Origin: Lethocerus indicus
Taxonomy: Eukaryota; Arthropoda; Insecta; Hemiptera; Belostomatidae
Length of the DNA: 64,000 nt
Direction: 5' to 3'
Assembly (NCBI GenBank): GCA_019843655.1
Contig: JACDQD010000002.1
Location: forward strand, 6,210,585 to 6,274,584
Shown here: positions 1 to 10,112 of the stretch, in pieces
Layout of the letters: each line of letters opens with the position of its first letter
How positions within the stretch are numbered: the stretch's first letter is position 1
The notes under the pieces: generated by a model
The model's database searches: none
What the model was told of the DNA's origin: nothing
What the model saw: the letters and a program-made list of their open reading frames with translations, nothing else
Position numbers and translations under genes: made by a program

Positions 1-1145
1 ATTCACTCAGCAATATCGTGAATTGTGTCTGATACTAGCTATCTCTGAACGTTGCATCACCTAAATCATTCGATGCATTGCGAATTATGACGTATTACTG
101 ATGTGTTTCCCCTGTTTTTTTTACATTAGTGCATTCCGAAGCACGTACATAATATAAATTTATATTGTAACTTTTAATTATATTCAATTTAAAGGAAAGA
201 AAAATACAAGTTTTAACCAAGTTCACTTCATTACTGAGTCAGTATTAACAACAACATATAAGGTAGATTGTTGTTGGTCCGTTTTCTACTTCTCGCAATC
301 CGTTAGTAATATAAATTGAAGTACTTACGAATATCTGCTGCCAATTAAATAATCGTATGACAATAATTTTGGTCCACTTATTAATGATGCCGACGAATTC
401 ATACTCATGCCCCCGAACTCCAATACCGCTAAACGTCAGTACACGTAGAGCTGCGGACTGGATCTGTGGAGTGGAAATTCAGTGCATAATATCTATGTTA
501 TCTAAATTTGTATTCTTTCTATAGCAAGGAACAAGAGATATTTGTCCTGTTTATCACATTATTGTCCATCACTCTTAATCACGTGAATGAGAATAACAAC
601 CTCCGTGCAGATGCCTTATACGTAATATGCGAATTTAGATAAGCATACTACGTTCCAGTAACCAGATATTTAGCAGTGAGATATCCTTAGTAACCCATGA
701 CACCATAATTTCCTTAACTGAAAAAAATAAGGGAACCCCCACTGATCGATAAAATCTTATATTGATTTGAAATATAAAAAACTGAACTAGATCAAATCAT
801 TATTAATTGAGTGAAGAACATCACATTATTTTTCCGTTACAAACAGTAATACATATTTTGGAATGTGCATACATATTAGTTAAACAAATAATATCAATAG
901 ACCAGTATAAATTATTATAATTGCAAATAAACATGCGTTTGTTCGTTATGATTACATAAGTTTTTATGACCTAAATAATGGTTTATTAATAACAATAATG
1001 ACACAAGATTTGTTTTTGTTATCATAAAATTAGTCTAGTTTTGAAAAACAAATTTCGAGCGGCGATCGAAGATCACAAGAGTAGCGTTATACAAATATTT
1101 CGTTTTACACTAACACACATTAATGTGAATTAATACATAACTTAT

Positions 1146-1201
<56 letters not shown>

Positions 1202-1540
1202 CAAAATCGAGATATGCTGAGCTGCTGAGGGATGTTTCACCGATTAGCATTTGAAAAAAGTGACCTTCTATCTGTTGGGAATTCCTTCCTGTGGGGGAAA
1301 TATTTGAGGAAATTAGTAATCGAGAATACAGAGCGAGGTCAAACTTAGATAGCCTCTTTGTTAATATTTGGGTCTTTCAATGTTTGAGTGTACAGCAATT
1401 GAACCAATCCAAACTTTCAATTTAATTTAATCGGAACAAATAAAGTGAAAAAAACGTAATCAGAGCCGGAAAGAAAATCCCCTAAAACGGTCCTTCCCCT
1501 AAATTTTTTCCACTATCCGGGAAATTCCGAGGTGCGTTCA
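1..1540. other. 5' flanking sequence without a recognised gene
   Basis: This AT-rich stretch lies upstream of the first GMC gene. I see no coding exon, RNA gene or terminal repeat in it. It holds one long (AT)n microsatellite and ends in the promoter of the downstream gene. Confidence 0.5.
1150..1197. repeat. (TA)n microsatellite
   Basis: About 48 bases of uninterrupted TA dinucleotide repeat lie about 350 bp upstream of the putative TATA box of the first GMC gene. Confidence 0.95.
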
Positions 1541-1578
1541 ATATAAATATTCGAGCAGACGGCGAGCCTGGCATCACT
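1541..1578 (+). promoter_or_regulatory. Candidate core promoter of first GMC gene (TATA box and initiator)
   Basis: TATAAAT lies at about 1542-1548, and an initiator-like TCACT lies about 30 bp downstream (about 1574). The start codon follows at 1598. This spacing is typical of a focused arthropod RNA polymerase II promoter. It is a motif reading only; no transcription start is shown by the sequence. Confidence 0.5.
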
Positions 1579-1597
1579 GCGTTGTGATTGAAAAACC

Positions 1598-3850
1598 ATG
1601 TACACAGCCATCAGATCTTACGCGGAATTTCTGCTGTTCCTGTTCGGAGCCGTCGCCCTCTGGGACTATCGCCTGGTCGACCCCAAACTGAGGCCGGTCG
1701 ACATCCCCACAGAATGGATCAACGACAGATACGATTTTATCGTCGTAGGCGCAGGCAGTGCAGGTATGACGAACCGTGCAAATTAAAATTTTTAAATTAC
1801 CACGATCATTTTAATCAAAGAATTAGAGAGTTAATACCCTCAAATTAATTATTGCTCTCACAAATTATTAAATTAAATTGAACGGGAACGGCTCCCTATT
1901 TCGTGTAATTATAATTTTTTCAAATTTATTTATCAACCTGAGTCATAAATTCATGACATATTGAGGTTGTTAAACCATATTATACTACTGAATTGGGAGA
2001 TTCGGGTACTTTTTATATCAGAAATGTATAAGACAATATTCTTTGTTGTTTTTCGCTCGAGTAACACAATGGGTTTTATAAATATTATAATCGTTCGATA
2101 ATTTCAGGATGTGTACTCGCCAACCGTCTTTCGGAGAATAGCCACTGGTCTGTCTTGTTGCTCGAATCGGGAGGAGATGAGACCGTCGAAACTGAGGTGC
2201 CTCTCTTGATGCATAACTTGCACAACACGCTAGTAGACTGGAATTATACCACCGTACCCCAGAAGAGAGCTTGCGGAGGTAGGTTTAATTTCTGGGGGGA
2301 TTAGTCCTTTATTATATTGTTATTTCATATAACGGAGTCATTATTTATAGCGACTAGGAGATCAATGTATGTTTTGCATACATTTATACAAATTTCTCTT
2401 TGTACATACAAAACATTTTTTTACAGCTACGGGGGGTATCTGTGACTGGCCGAGGGGTCACGTCCTCGGGGGAAGCAGTTCTACGAACGCGATGGTTTAC
2501 ATGAGAGGAAATAGAAAGGACTACGACAATTGGGCAGCTATGGGAAGTGAAGGGTGGAGTTACGAGGAGGTACTTCCCTACTTCAGGCGGTCGGAGGACC
2601 AACAGAACCCGAAATACGCGGCGGACACCAGGCACCACGGCACTGGGGGGTACCTGACAGTGGGGGAGGCTAACTATCACGTGCCCATGGTCAAGGGCTA
2701 CATGGAGCTGGCCTCGCGTATCGGGTATAAAGTGAGAGATCTGAATGGAGAAAACCAGACTGGGGTGATGCCTCTGCAGGGGACCCTGAGGGACGGGGCC
2801 AGGTGTTCGGCGGCGAAGGCCTTCTTGAGGCCGGCCAGGAACAGGCCCAACCTCAACGTCGTCACCGGCGCTTTCGCCACTAGGATAGTTATCGACCGCG
2901 CCACCAAGACCGCCACCGGAATCGAATTTATAAGGGATGGAGTGAAGCACGTCGTGAGAGCCAACAAAGAAGTTGTGGTGTCGGGCGGGGCCGTCAACTC
3001 TCCTCAGCTGCTCATGCTCTCCGGCATAGGGCCTAAAGAAAACCTGAAACGAGTCGGCATACCCGTCGTCCAGGATCTTCCCGTCGGACAGAACCTCCAG
3101 GACCACCTCGGCGTTCTCCTGAAATACGTCACCGAATCGCCCAGTAAGGTGAAGGACTTCTGGAACATTGAGGCCATTAGGGAGTACGCGACCTCCAGGA
3201 AAGGACCCCTGTCTTCGTCGACCGTCGACGCGGTCGGTATTCTCCATTCAAAATATTCGACGGACCCCGATTATCCGGACCTTCAGATCGATTTGATAAG
3301 CCCGCGGGCGATCGCTTCCGGTGAATCCAACACCTGGGCTTTCTTCGGCCTTTTCCTTCGCCCCAAGAGCCGCGGAACCATCTCGCTCCGTTCGGCCGAC
3401 CCGAAGGTCCAACCGATCATCGATCCGAATTACTTCGAAGCCAAAGAGGACGTCCTGTTATTGAAAGAGGTGGCGAGGATAGGAACCGAAATGGGAGCTT
3501 CTGAAGAAATGAATGTAGTAAAATCGAATTTGGATTGGAAATTTTACACGGCTTGCTCGCATTTGGGCCGAGAAGTGTCGGACGAGTTCTTGGACTGCCT
3601 TGTTGCCAACTATTCGGGTACCGTTTACCACCCGACCGGGACCTGCAGGATGGGCTCCCGGAGTGACTCCAGGTCAGTGGTCGACCCCAAGCTCAGGGTC
3701 ATCGGCGTTGATCGGCTCAGGGTCATCGACGCCTCCATCATCCCGGATGTAACTAGCGGTAACACTAACGCCCCTACTATCATGGTAGCAGAAAAAGGAG
3801 CGGATTTGATTAAGGAGTACTGGATGAAATATTCGTGGCAAAAATATTAA
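1598..3850 (+). CDS. GMC-family FAD oxidoreductase (glucose dehydrogenase-like), copy 1
   Basis: Three coding exons, 1598-1763, 2108-2278 and 2427-3850, join in frame (both introns phase 1) to give 586 residues, the usual length for insect GMC proteins. The N-terminus has a hydrophobic segment (about residues 9-21), suggesting a signal peptide or membrane anchor. Next comes the FAD-binding Rossmann motif VVGAGSAG, which spans the first splice junction, then GMC signature 1 ([14 protein letters not shown], about 125-140) and signature 2 ([17 protein letters not shown], about 299-316). The C-terminal substrate/catalytic domain has [10 protein letters not shown] with candidate catalytic His near 514, and SGNTNAP with the second catalytic-position Asn near 558. 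The family uses FAD to oxidise alcohols or sugars; insect members act in cuticle, immunity, ecdysteroid or retinoid metabolism. The substrate here is not predictable. The downstream tandem paralogue shares the exon structure. Confidence 0.95.
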
Positions 3851-4074
3851 GGGTCGGTTAAATAGGTCGGTTGAACTTCGTAAACAGTATTCTATTCGTA
3901 AAGGGTAAAAAATTAAGTAGTGTTCGTTAAAAAAAATGCTAACATAAACTAAGGTTAGGTATTAAATTAAATTTAAGGATAAATTGTATGAAATGAAGAG
4001 TTTAAGAGTACAATTCTGCATATTTATATTGATATTATTTATCGCGAATATTGGTGAATTATTTATTTAATTTA

Positions 4075-4080
4075 AATAAA
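4075..4080 (+). terminator. Candidate polyadenylation signal AATAAA of GMC copy 1
   Basis: The canonical hexamer lies about 225 bp after the stop codon in AT-rich sequence. Another AATAAA-containing run lies near 4300, so the exact 3' end is uncertain. Confidence 0.45.
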
Positions 4081-4744
4081 TGTGATAAAGTTCTTATATA
4101 TAGGTGTGCCACTGTATTTTCTATTCTACTATATCTACACAACTTAACGCGTATCGTTGACATATAATATCAAAGTGTTAATAATTTACACCTATTAAGG
4201 TTTATAACGAAATTCAATACTAATTTTCGTTTATCTTCGTAGTCAAATACTATTAATGTTTTCAAAATTTGTCTCTGTGTTTTGTTGTCTGTTGTTTGTA
4301 ATAAATAAAATTATGGAAAATATTTTGTACAGATATTTCGTTATTATAAATTTATTGAACTTCCTTTTTCCTCAATTATCCATAACTCATAGATTGCTGG
4401 CATAGTTGCTCCAATTTTCACAAATGATTTATACATTATTCCCTCAAATAGTAGTAATTTATTGAAACTAACAATCTCAAAATTTGGAAGAAACAAATAT
4501 TTTTCAAAAAAGAAAGAAGTCATCCCTTCTACTGACTGATTCCACTTGCAGATACTAGCAAGTGGAAGATGGAAGCAAGTGTATGAGATTATGTGCATTG
4601 TCAAAATTAGTCAAAATATTTGTTTACTGTTAACAGAGAGAGTATGAATTTAATGAAAAAGATATTATATATATATATTTTTTGCGAGAAAAATATTACA
4701 CATTTAAACAAAGAAAGAAATATAATTCAGTAACACAAATGACA

Positions 4745-4815
4745 AAGGTCCCCCCCTACAAGGGGTGGACGGGGTCTATGGCGGTAACCATAAACATTAC
4801 ACCCCTCAGCCTCTT
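4745..4815 (+). repeat. Short dispersed repeat, copy 1
   Basis: This segment resembles 10930-11000: both contain a C-rich run, then CAAGGG, GATGG/GGTGGACG, GGTCTA and ACCATAAAC followed by TTA-ACCC or TTACACCC. The similarity is interrupted by small indels. The element class is unknown and no target duplication was seen. Confidence 0.55.
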
Positions 4816-4838
4816 CTGAGGCATTATATACATAATGC

Positions 4839-4841
<3 letters not shown>

Positions 4842-4879
<38 letters not shown>
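4842..4879. repeat. (TA)n microsatellite
   Basis: About 38 bases of TA dinucleotide repeat lie between the short dispersed repeat and the retroposed element. Confidence 0.9.
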
Positions 4880-4883
<4 letters not shown>

Positions 4884-4969
4884 TGTACGATATTCTACAT
4901 TACATTACAGAAAATAAGAATTCCATCCACAGTTGCTACCCCAATACCATTTAAAAGTAACTAATATTG

Positions 4970-5340
4970 TAGATTTCGTGTGAAAACTGTAAAATGGGAG
5001 CAAAAAATGAAGTTCAGGCACGTTAGCAAATAACGGAACAGTATTTAGAGGTATATCTGCCTAGCGTAAATACCGTCCGAATGTGTTATAAATGAAATCG
5101 TTTCCACAGTATAGATTATTTTTAGAAAACTCTAAAATAATTTGTTGTGTTTCTGTCTCCTCTCGCTGATTTGATCTTTTGCTAGACCGGTTTCGGCTGC
5201 TCGCCATCTTCAGTAGCGGTGTTAGTCATTTTTGGCACTTTGGATGTTTTTGGGCATCCTCACTGCACTGTCACTGTCACTTGTACTCTGGCAGTTGGTA
5301 TTCCAACCCCTCGCAGACCACAAAACAGGTATTTTAAACT
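4970..5340 (+). mobile_element. Non-autonomous retroposed element, copy C (internally deleted)
   Basis: This 371-bp insertion is flanked by an exact 14-bp direct repeat, AGTAACTAATATTG, at 4956-4969 and 5341-5354. The head begins TAGATTTCGTGTG. A conserved body from about 5146 includes CTAGACCGGTTTCGG and GCTCGCCATCTTCAG, and the tail is GGTATTCCAACCCC ... GGTATTTTAAACT. The same head and tail bound the 695-bp copy at 15492-16186, so this one has lost the internal part. The long flanking duplication favours target-primed retroposition over a cut-and-paste MITE, although no poly(A) tail is present. It has no coding capacity. Roughly 165 bp after the head (about 4983-5145) does not match the other copies and may be a later insertion. 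Confidence 0.75.
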
Positions 5341-6936
5341 AGTAACTAATATTGGAACTGAAGGCGTTCCAGTTACTAAACATGTGTATTAGTTACAACG
5401 TAATTGGCTTGTAGATTAATAGAGTAATCGGAACAGCTGTGGAAAACAAATTCCAGGAAAATCAAACCTAGGTTGAAGCACTCTAAACGAGTTCTGCTAT
5501 CCTGCAAGTAAGCTCTTGTAAAGGTCAGAACCTGTTTCCTCTTTTCCTCATAACATTCCTTTTCCAAAATTCTTCAAATTGGAGATCAAAATGAGAAACT
5601 ACGGCAAATTAAATCTTCGTGGCCTTACGTTCAGGTACATAAATAAAAACTTGTAAATATGTTTGTGATATTAACACTTCTAATTTACGCAGTTGAATAT
5701 TTTGTGAAACAACTGTGAACTCACTGTTTGGAGAATATGCAAGGGTTTGGATTATCATTATTCTTTTAATATATTTGCTCACTTATTTGGTCGCTTGTTC
5801 GACTGAAGTCGGTATCTTACGGTCAGTAGTAATCTCATGAAGTAACAGGTAAATACTCTTGTTGACAAAGCATATTTAATCAGGAAAACCACAGCAATTC
5901 CACCTTACAGGCATGGTCCTCATAAACCAGTTAATGGGTCAGTGAAAATCATTCCACGAATTTTTTAAATTTTTATAATGCTATTATATTTGTACGTGAA
6001 ATCTGCACGCTATCTCTGGACGAATCGATTTAGGTTTTTCCCGAAGAGGTTTCTCCCGTCGTCAGTAGGCAACGTGAACTTTTCCGCATAGTTCGAGGGC
6101 AAAACTTTAACTGATCCCAACCAGACGAGGGTTTCATTTTAAACTCGCTGTCCGTTTAAATATGTGGTCTCGAGACGCTGAGAAGAGGTCCAAAGATGGC
6201 GAATAGAAAGGAATTAATTTAACAATTCAAAAAATCCCTAACTTAAGCGAAACTGATATAGTATATGACCGAGTCAGCGGGTGGAGAAGGAAGATCGGAA
6301 GATGGATCGTAAGCATATAAACGACTTCACTTTGGGGATTTTGTTTAATCAATTGCCTCTAGGATCGCGCACACGATTGAAATGTTCTTTCGGTCATAGT
6401 TCAAGGAAATGACGATTCATTTATAGAACAATAAATCCAGCGGATTGATGGACGATGGTTGCGAATTTTGTCGATCGAAAACTTTTCTAACCGAAGAAAC
6501 CGCCGACGGTAAATGCATCTAGTGCTATCAGAAAGGAAAAGTTTGATTCAAGAAGCTATGATTAGATTAGTAGTCACTTCTTGCCTTATTATTCTGTGAT
6601 TAAACCCTTCTTCGAGACCTTCATTACTCGAAGGTGAAGTATTCATATCTGCGAAGCAAAATTCTCGGATATTTCCACGGTTCCCATACAGAGGTCAAAG
6701 AGGGGTTTTTTAATCGCTATGCGAAATTGGAGAATCCGTGGAGAACGTGGGATTGATTGTTTTTAATTAATTAGGAATTTCCTAATTAGGTCGTGAAATA
6801 GATCGTGAAATTTGTTTTTTCGCTCAGTATGATTTGTATCTATCTCATAGGAGATGTCGGGGCGGGGAATCCCTCGCGGAAAAGCTGGTCAGCGTTCCAA
6901 GAAGGCGATTATTGTTCTGGTGTAGCTGTGTGCCCT

Positions 6937-6963
6937 GCCGAGGCCGACAGTCACGACCTCGGC
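6937..6963. promoter_or_regulatory. Perfect inverted repeat upstream of GMC copy 2
   Basis: GCCGAGG at 6937-6943 is mirrored by CCTCGGC at 6957-6963 with a 13-base spacer. It sits about 30 bp upstream of the candidate TATA box. It could be a binding site for a dimeric regulator or chance; nothing equivalent was seen at copy 1. Confidence 0.35.
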
Positions 6964-6992
6964 CACAGCTCCCTCTATGCCGGCTCTCCTAA

Positions 6993-6998
6993 TATAAA
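6993..6998 (+). promoter_or_regulatory. Candidate TATA box of GMC copy 2
   Basis: TATAAA lies 42 bp upstream of the start codon at 7035. If transcription starts about 30 bp downstream, the 5' leader would be only about ten bases. Confidence 0.45.
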
Positions 6999-7034
6999 CC
7001 TGGACCCGAAGGCCGTAGTGCATAGTCCCTCGTC

Positions 7035-9393
7035 ATGCCTTCCCCAATAACATCATACACGGACCTCCTCTTCATACTGTTCGGAGCGTTGTCAGTATGG
7101 AATTACTCGTTCCTATTCCCGAAGGACAGCCCCGTCGACGTCCCCAACGATTGGATTAGGATGACCTACGATTTCATCATTGTTGGAGGAGGAAGTGCAG
7201 GTAAAAACATAATAGAACGCTATCTCTTGGTGGTGCGTGGTAGTTAAGCGATCTTATATCAATAATGACCCCAATGAGCTAGCTGTATCTTTCGCCACCA
7301 GTAAACATTAAATATGAAGTTAGAAATTGTATATTAAGAATACCCGCTTTGTTATCTTGTGAATATTGTGATTGCCCATCTACTGTTTCCACTTTCGAAT
7401 CAGTCTTCAGTAGCGTTACGTTCACGGTAAACCGAGGCTGTTCCAAAGATGTCTGAAATCGGAATAAATTAACGTATTATATTAAAGGCGACTATTTTAA
7501 TTTTTATAATTTCAGGGAGCGTTGTGGCGAATAGGCTGAGCGAGAACAAAGATTGGAGTGTACTATTGCTGGAAGCCGGAGGCCATGAGACCGTGGAAAC
7601 TGAAGTGCCCGTCCTCATGTACAATCTGTGGCGTACACACCTCGACTGGAACTACACCACTGTTCGACAGCAGAGGGCTTGTGGAGGTAGCGTATATTAA
7701 TCTCAAACTTTCACCAAATGACACATTCGTGTATAGATATAGTTATTACTTCAGTAAGTGCAGTTCTAATAAATCATTCATGGGCTAAATTTTGAATTTA
7801 ATTTAATGATTTCTAAACATTCTCGCCTTTTATACTTGCATTTTCAAGTACAAAATGATGGTATTATTATTAAATTTAATTTTATAAATAAAAATTGGTC
7901 GAAGAAAGAACGAGATATACCGATGTTGACTATCTTACGCGAAATATTAATTTCTAATAAATACTTTCAGTTCACAAAGGGCTTTGTGTTTGGCCGAGGG
8001 GATACGTGCTGGGAGGGAGCAGCACTACAAACGCCATGGTCTATATGAGGGGTAACAAGAAAGACTACGACAATTGGGCGGCCATGGGGATCAAGGGTTG
8101 GAGTTATGACGAAGTGCTCCCCTATTTCAAAAAATCGGAGGATCAGCAGAATCCGAAATACGCGTCCGACAAAAAGTACCACTCCACGGGGGGCTATCTT
8201 ACCGTAGGAGATTCGAGGTACAAGAGCCCTTTCATAGAGGACTACATGAACCTGGGCCGCCGACTGGGATACGAGGTGAGGGATGTGAACGGCCAAAATC
8301 AGACCGGGTTCATGCCCCTCCAGGGCACCTTCCGGGAGGGTGCCAGGTGCTCCACTGCCAAAGCCTTCCTCCGGCCGGCCAGGAACAGGCCCAACCTCCA
8401 CGTGACCACGGGAGCTTTCGTAACCAAGATAATCATCGACGAGAAAACGAAGACCGCCCTAGGAGTGAAATTCGTCAAGGACGGAAAAGAGAGGACGGTG
8501 ATGGCCGCCAAGGAGGTGGTCGTATCCGGCGGAAGCATCAACTCTCCGCATCTCCTCATGCTGTCCGGTATAGGCCCAAAGAAATACTTGTCCAGTGTCG
8601 GATACCAGTCATCAAAGATCTTCCCGTGGGCGAAAATCTCCAGGATCATATAGGAGTCGTCGTCAAGTTCCGTACCACCGAGAAGGTTAAAGACTTCTGG
8701 AATAGGGAAGCCGTCGTCGAATACGCCACGTCGAGGTCGGGACCGATGTCCTCCTCTACGGTGGACGCTATAGGTTTCCTCCACTCTAAGTACTCTACCG
8801 ATAGAGATTATCCCGATATCCAGATGGATCTGATAAGTCCGCAGACGATTTCGATGGGGGAGACGAAGACGTGGGCGTTCTTCGGGCTGGTGCTGCGGCC
8901 GAAGGTGCGGGGCACTATCAGGCCTGTGTCGGCGGACCCCAGGGTCCACCCGGCCATAGATCCGAACTATTTCGGGGTCCCGGAGGACTTGCTGCTGATG
9001 AAGGAGGCCGCCCGCACTGCCCTACAGTTCGGCGCCTCCCCGGAAATGAACGCCAGGCTCAAGTCCGAGTTCGACTTTGACTACTACGAGGCCTGCAGCC
9101 ATCTCCCAGCTGAACTCACCGACGCCTTTGTCGACTGTTTGGTCCACAATTATACCTTCACCGATTTTCATCCTACGGGCACCTGCAGGATGGGCGCCGG
9201 TAATGACCCGAGGACGGTGGTCGATCCCTTCCTCAGGGTGGTCGGTGTCAACAGGCTCAGGGTCATCGACGCCTCGGTCATGCCCGATGTGCCCAGCGGC
9301 AACACTAACGCTCCTACCATTATGGTTGCGGAAAAGGGAGCCGATATCATCAAAGCGTACTGGAAAATGTATTTCCCATTTTTTTCCCTTTAA
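7035..9393 (+). pseudogene. GMC-family FAD oxidoreductase, copy 2, with a single-base frameshift
   Basis: Exons 7035-7200, 7516-7686 and 7971-9393 have the same lengths for exons 1 and 2 (166 and 171 nt) and the same intron phases as the upstream paralogue. Visible features are a hydrophobic N-terminus, FAD motif VGGGSAG, signature 1 [14 protein letters not shown], signature 2 [27 protein letters not shown] and SGNTNAP. At 8600-8602 the reading frame breaks: after codon GTC (8597-8599) one base is missing relative to copy 1. The original frame stops at 8651-8653, while the downstream frame from 8602 continues intact and strongly GMC-like to the TAA at 9391-9393. Everything else, including promoter, splice sites, catalytic His and Asn and 3' signal, looks healthy. 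A very recent pseudogene, a null allele or a one-base assembly error are all possible. The substrate is unknown; the family oxidises alcohols or sugars with FAD. Confidence 0.9.
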
Positions 9394-10112
9394 TTGTATA
9401 ATACGAGAACTTATTTCTGAAACGAAATGTGCCAATATTTATTTACATAGAATTTGCGTCACATTGAGGCTTTTAATCTGCATATGTACCGTGTTTATTT
9501 CGTTCATTGTGATTTTTTTTGTTATTTTTCGTTAATGAAAATAAAGATATTTTTACATAATACGTTTTTCCTTTTAATTTTATTTTACATATTGATGTTA
9601 CCTTCTAAATATTCGGTTTTGTTTCATACCAGGATATGTTGTTTTGTGCTATTTTGAATTATTTTTACCAGTTCTATTTTATGGGTAATTTTTAGGAAGA
9701 GTTACTTATATTGGTAATCGAGGGAGGACTTTTTTATGTAGTAAATACATTTCTTTTTGGCTAGCCGGTTTTCAGTTTACACATTACCATATGTTTTTTA
9801 CCAACGGGACTGTTATCGCTTATTTAAAAACTGATATGCAGTGACGTGGACAACCTTTTAATTCAAATAGACGTACTTACCGAATATTTTCGCTAGAAAT
9901 ATATAAAATGCGCGAAACAATAAAATAATTTAATAACTAATATTATTTAACACAGAAATAAGTCGTCTGGACAGAAAATGTTGAGATTAATGCCATGGAA
10001 ATATATAGGAAATCGGAAATAAGAAATAGGAAATGCAAGATTATGGAGAATAAAAAGTTCTAGCGCCATCATATTGTTCGAACAATATATATCTAAATTG
10101 CCACTAATTCTT
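9394..10112. other. 3' UTR and intergenic spacer
   Basis: AT-rich sequence between GMC copy 2 and the first CRAL-TRIO gene. Apart from the polyadenylation signal I see no feature. An untranslated or short coding first exon of the next gene could be hidden here. Confidence 0.4.
9540..9545 (+). terminator. Candidate polyadenylation signal AATAAA of GMC copy 2
   Basis: The canonical hexamer lies about 147 bp after the stop codon in AT-rich, T-rich sequence. Confidence 0.5.

Larger units (their letters stand above)
3851..6936. other. Intergenic region between the two GMC genes
   Basis: No coding exon was recognised in this ~3 kb. It contains the 3' UTR of GMC copy 1, a short dispersed repeat near 4745-4815, an (AT)n tract, a 371-bp retroposed element (4970-5340), and upstream sequence of the second GMC gene. 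Short open frames here lack splice signals, codon bias and family resemblance. Confidence 0.5.
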
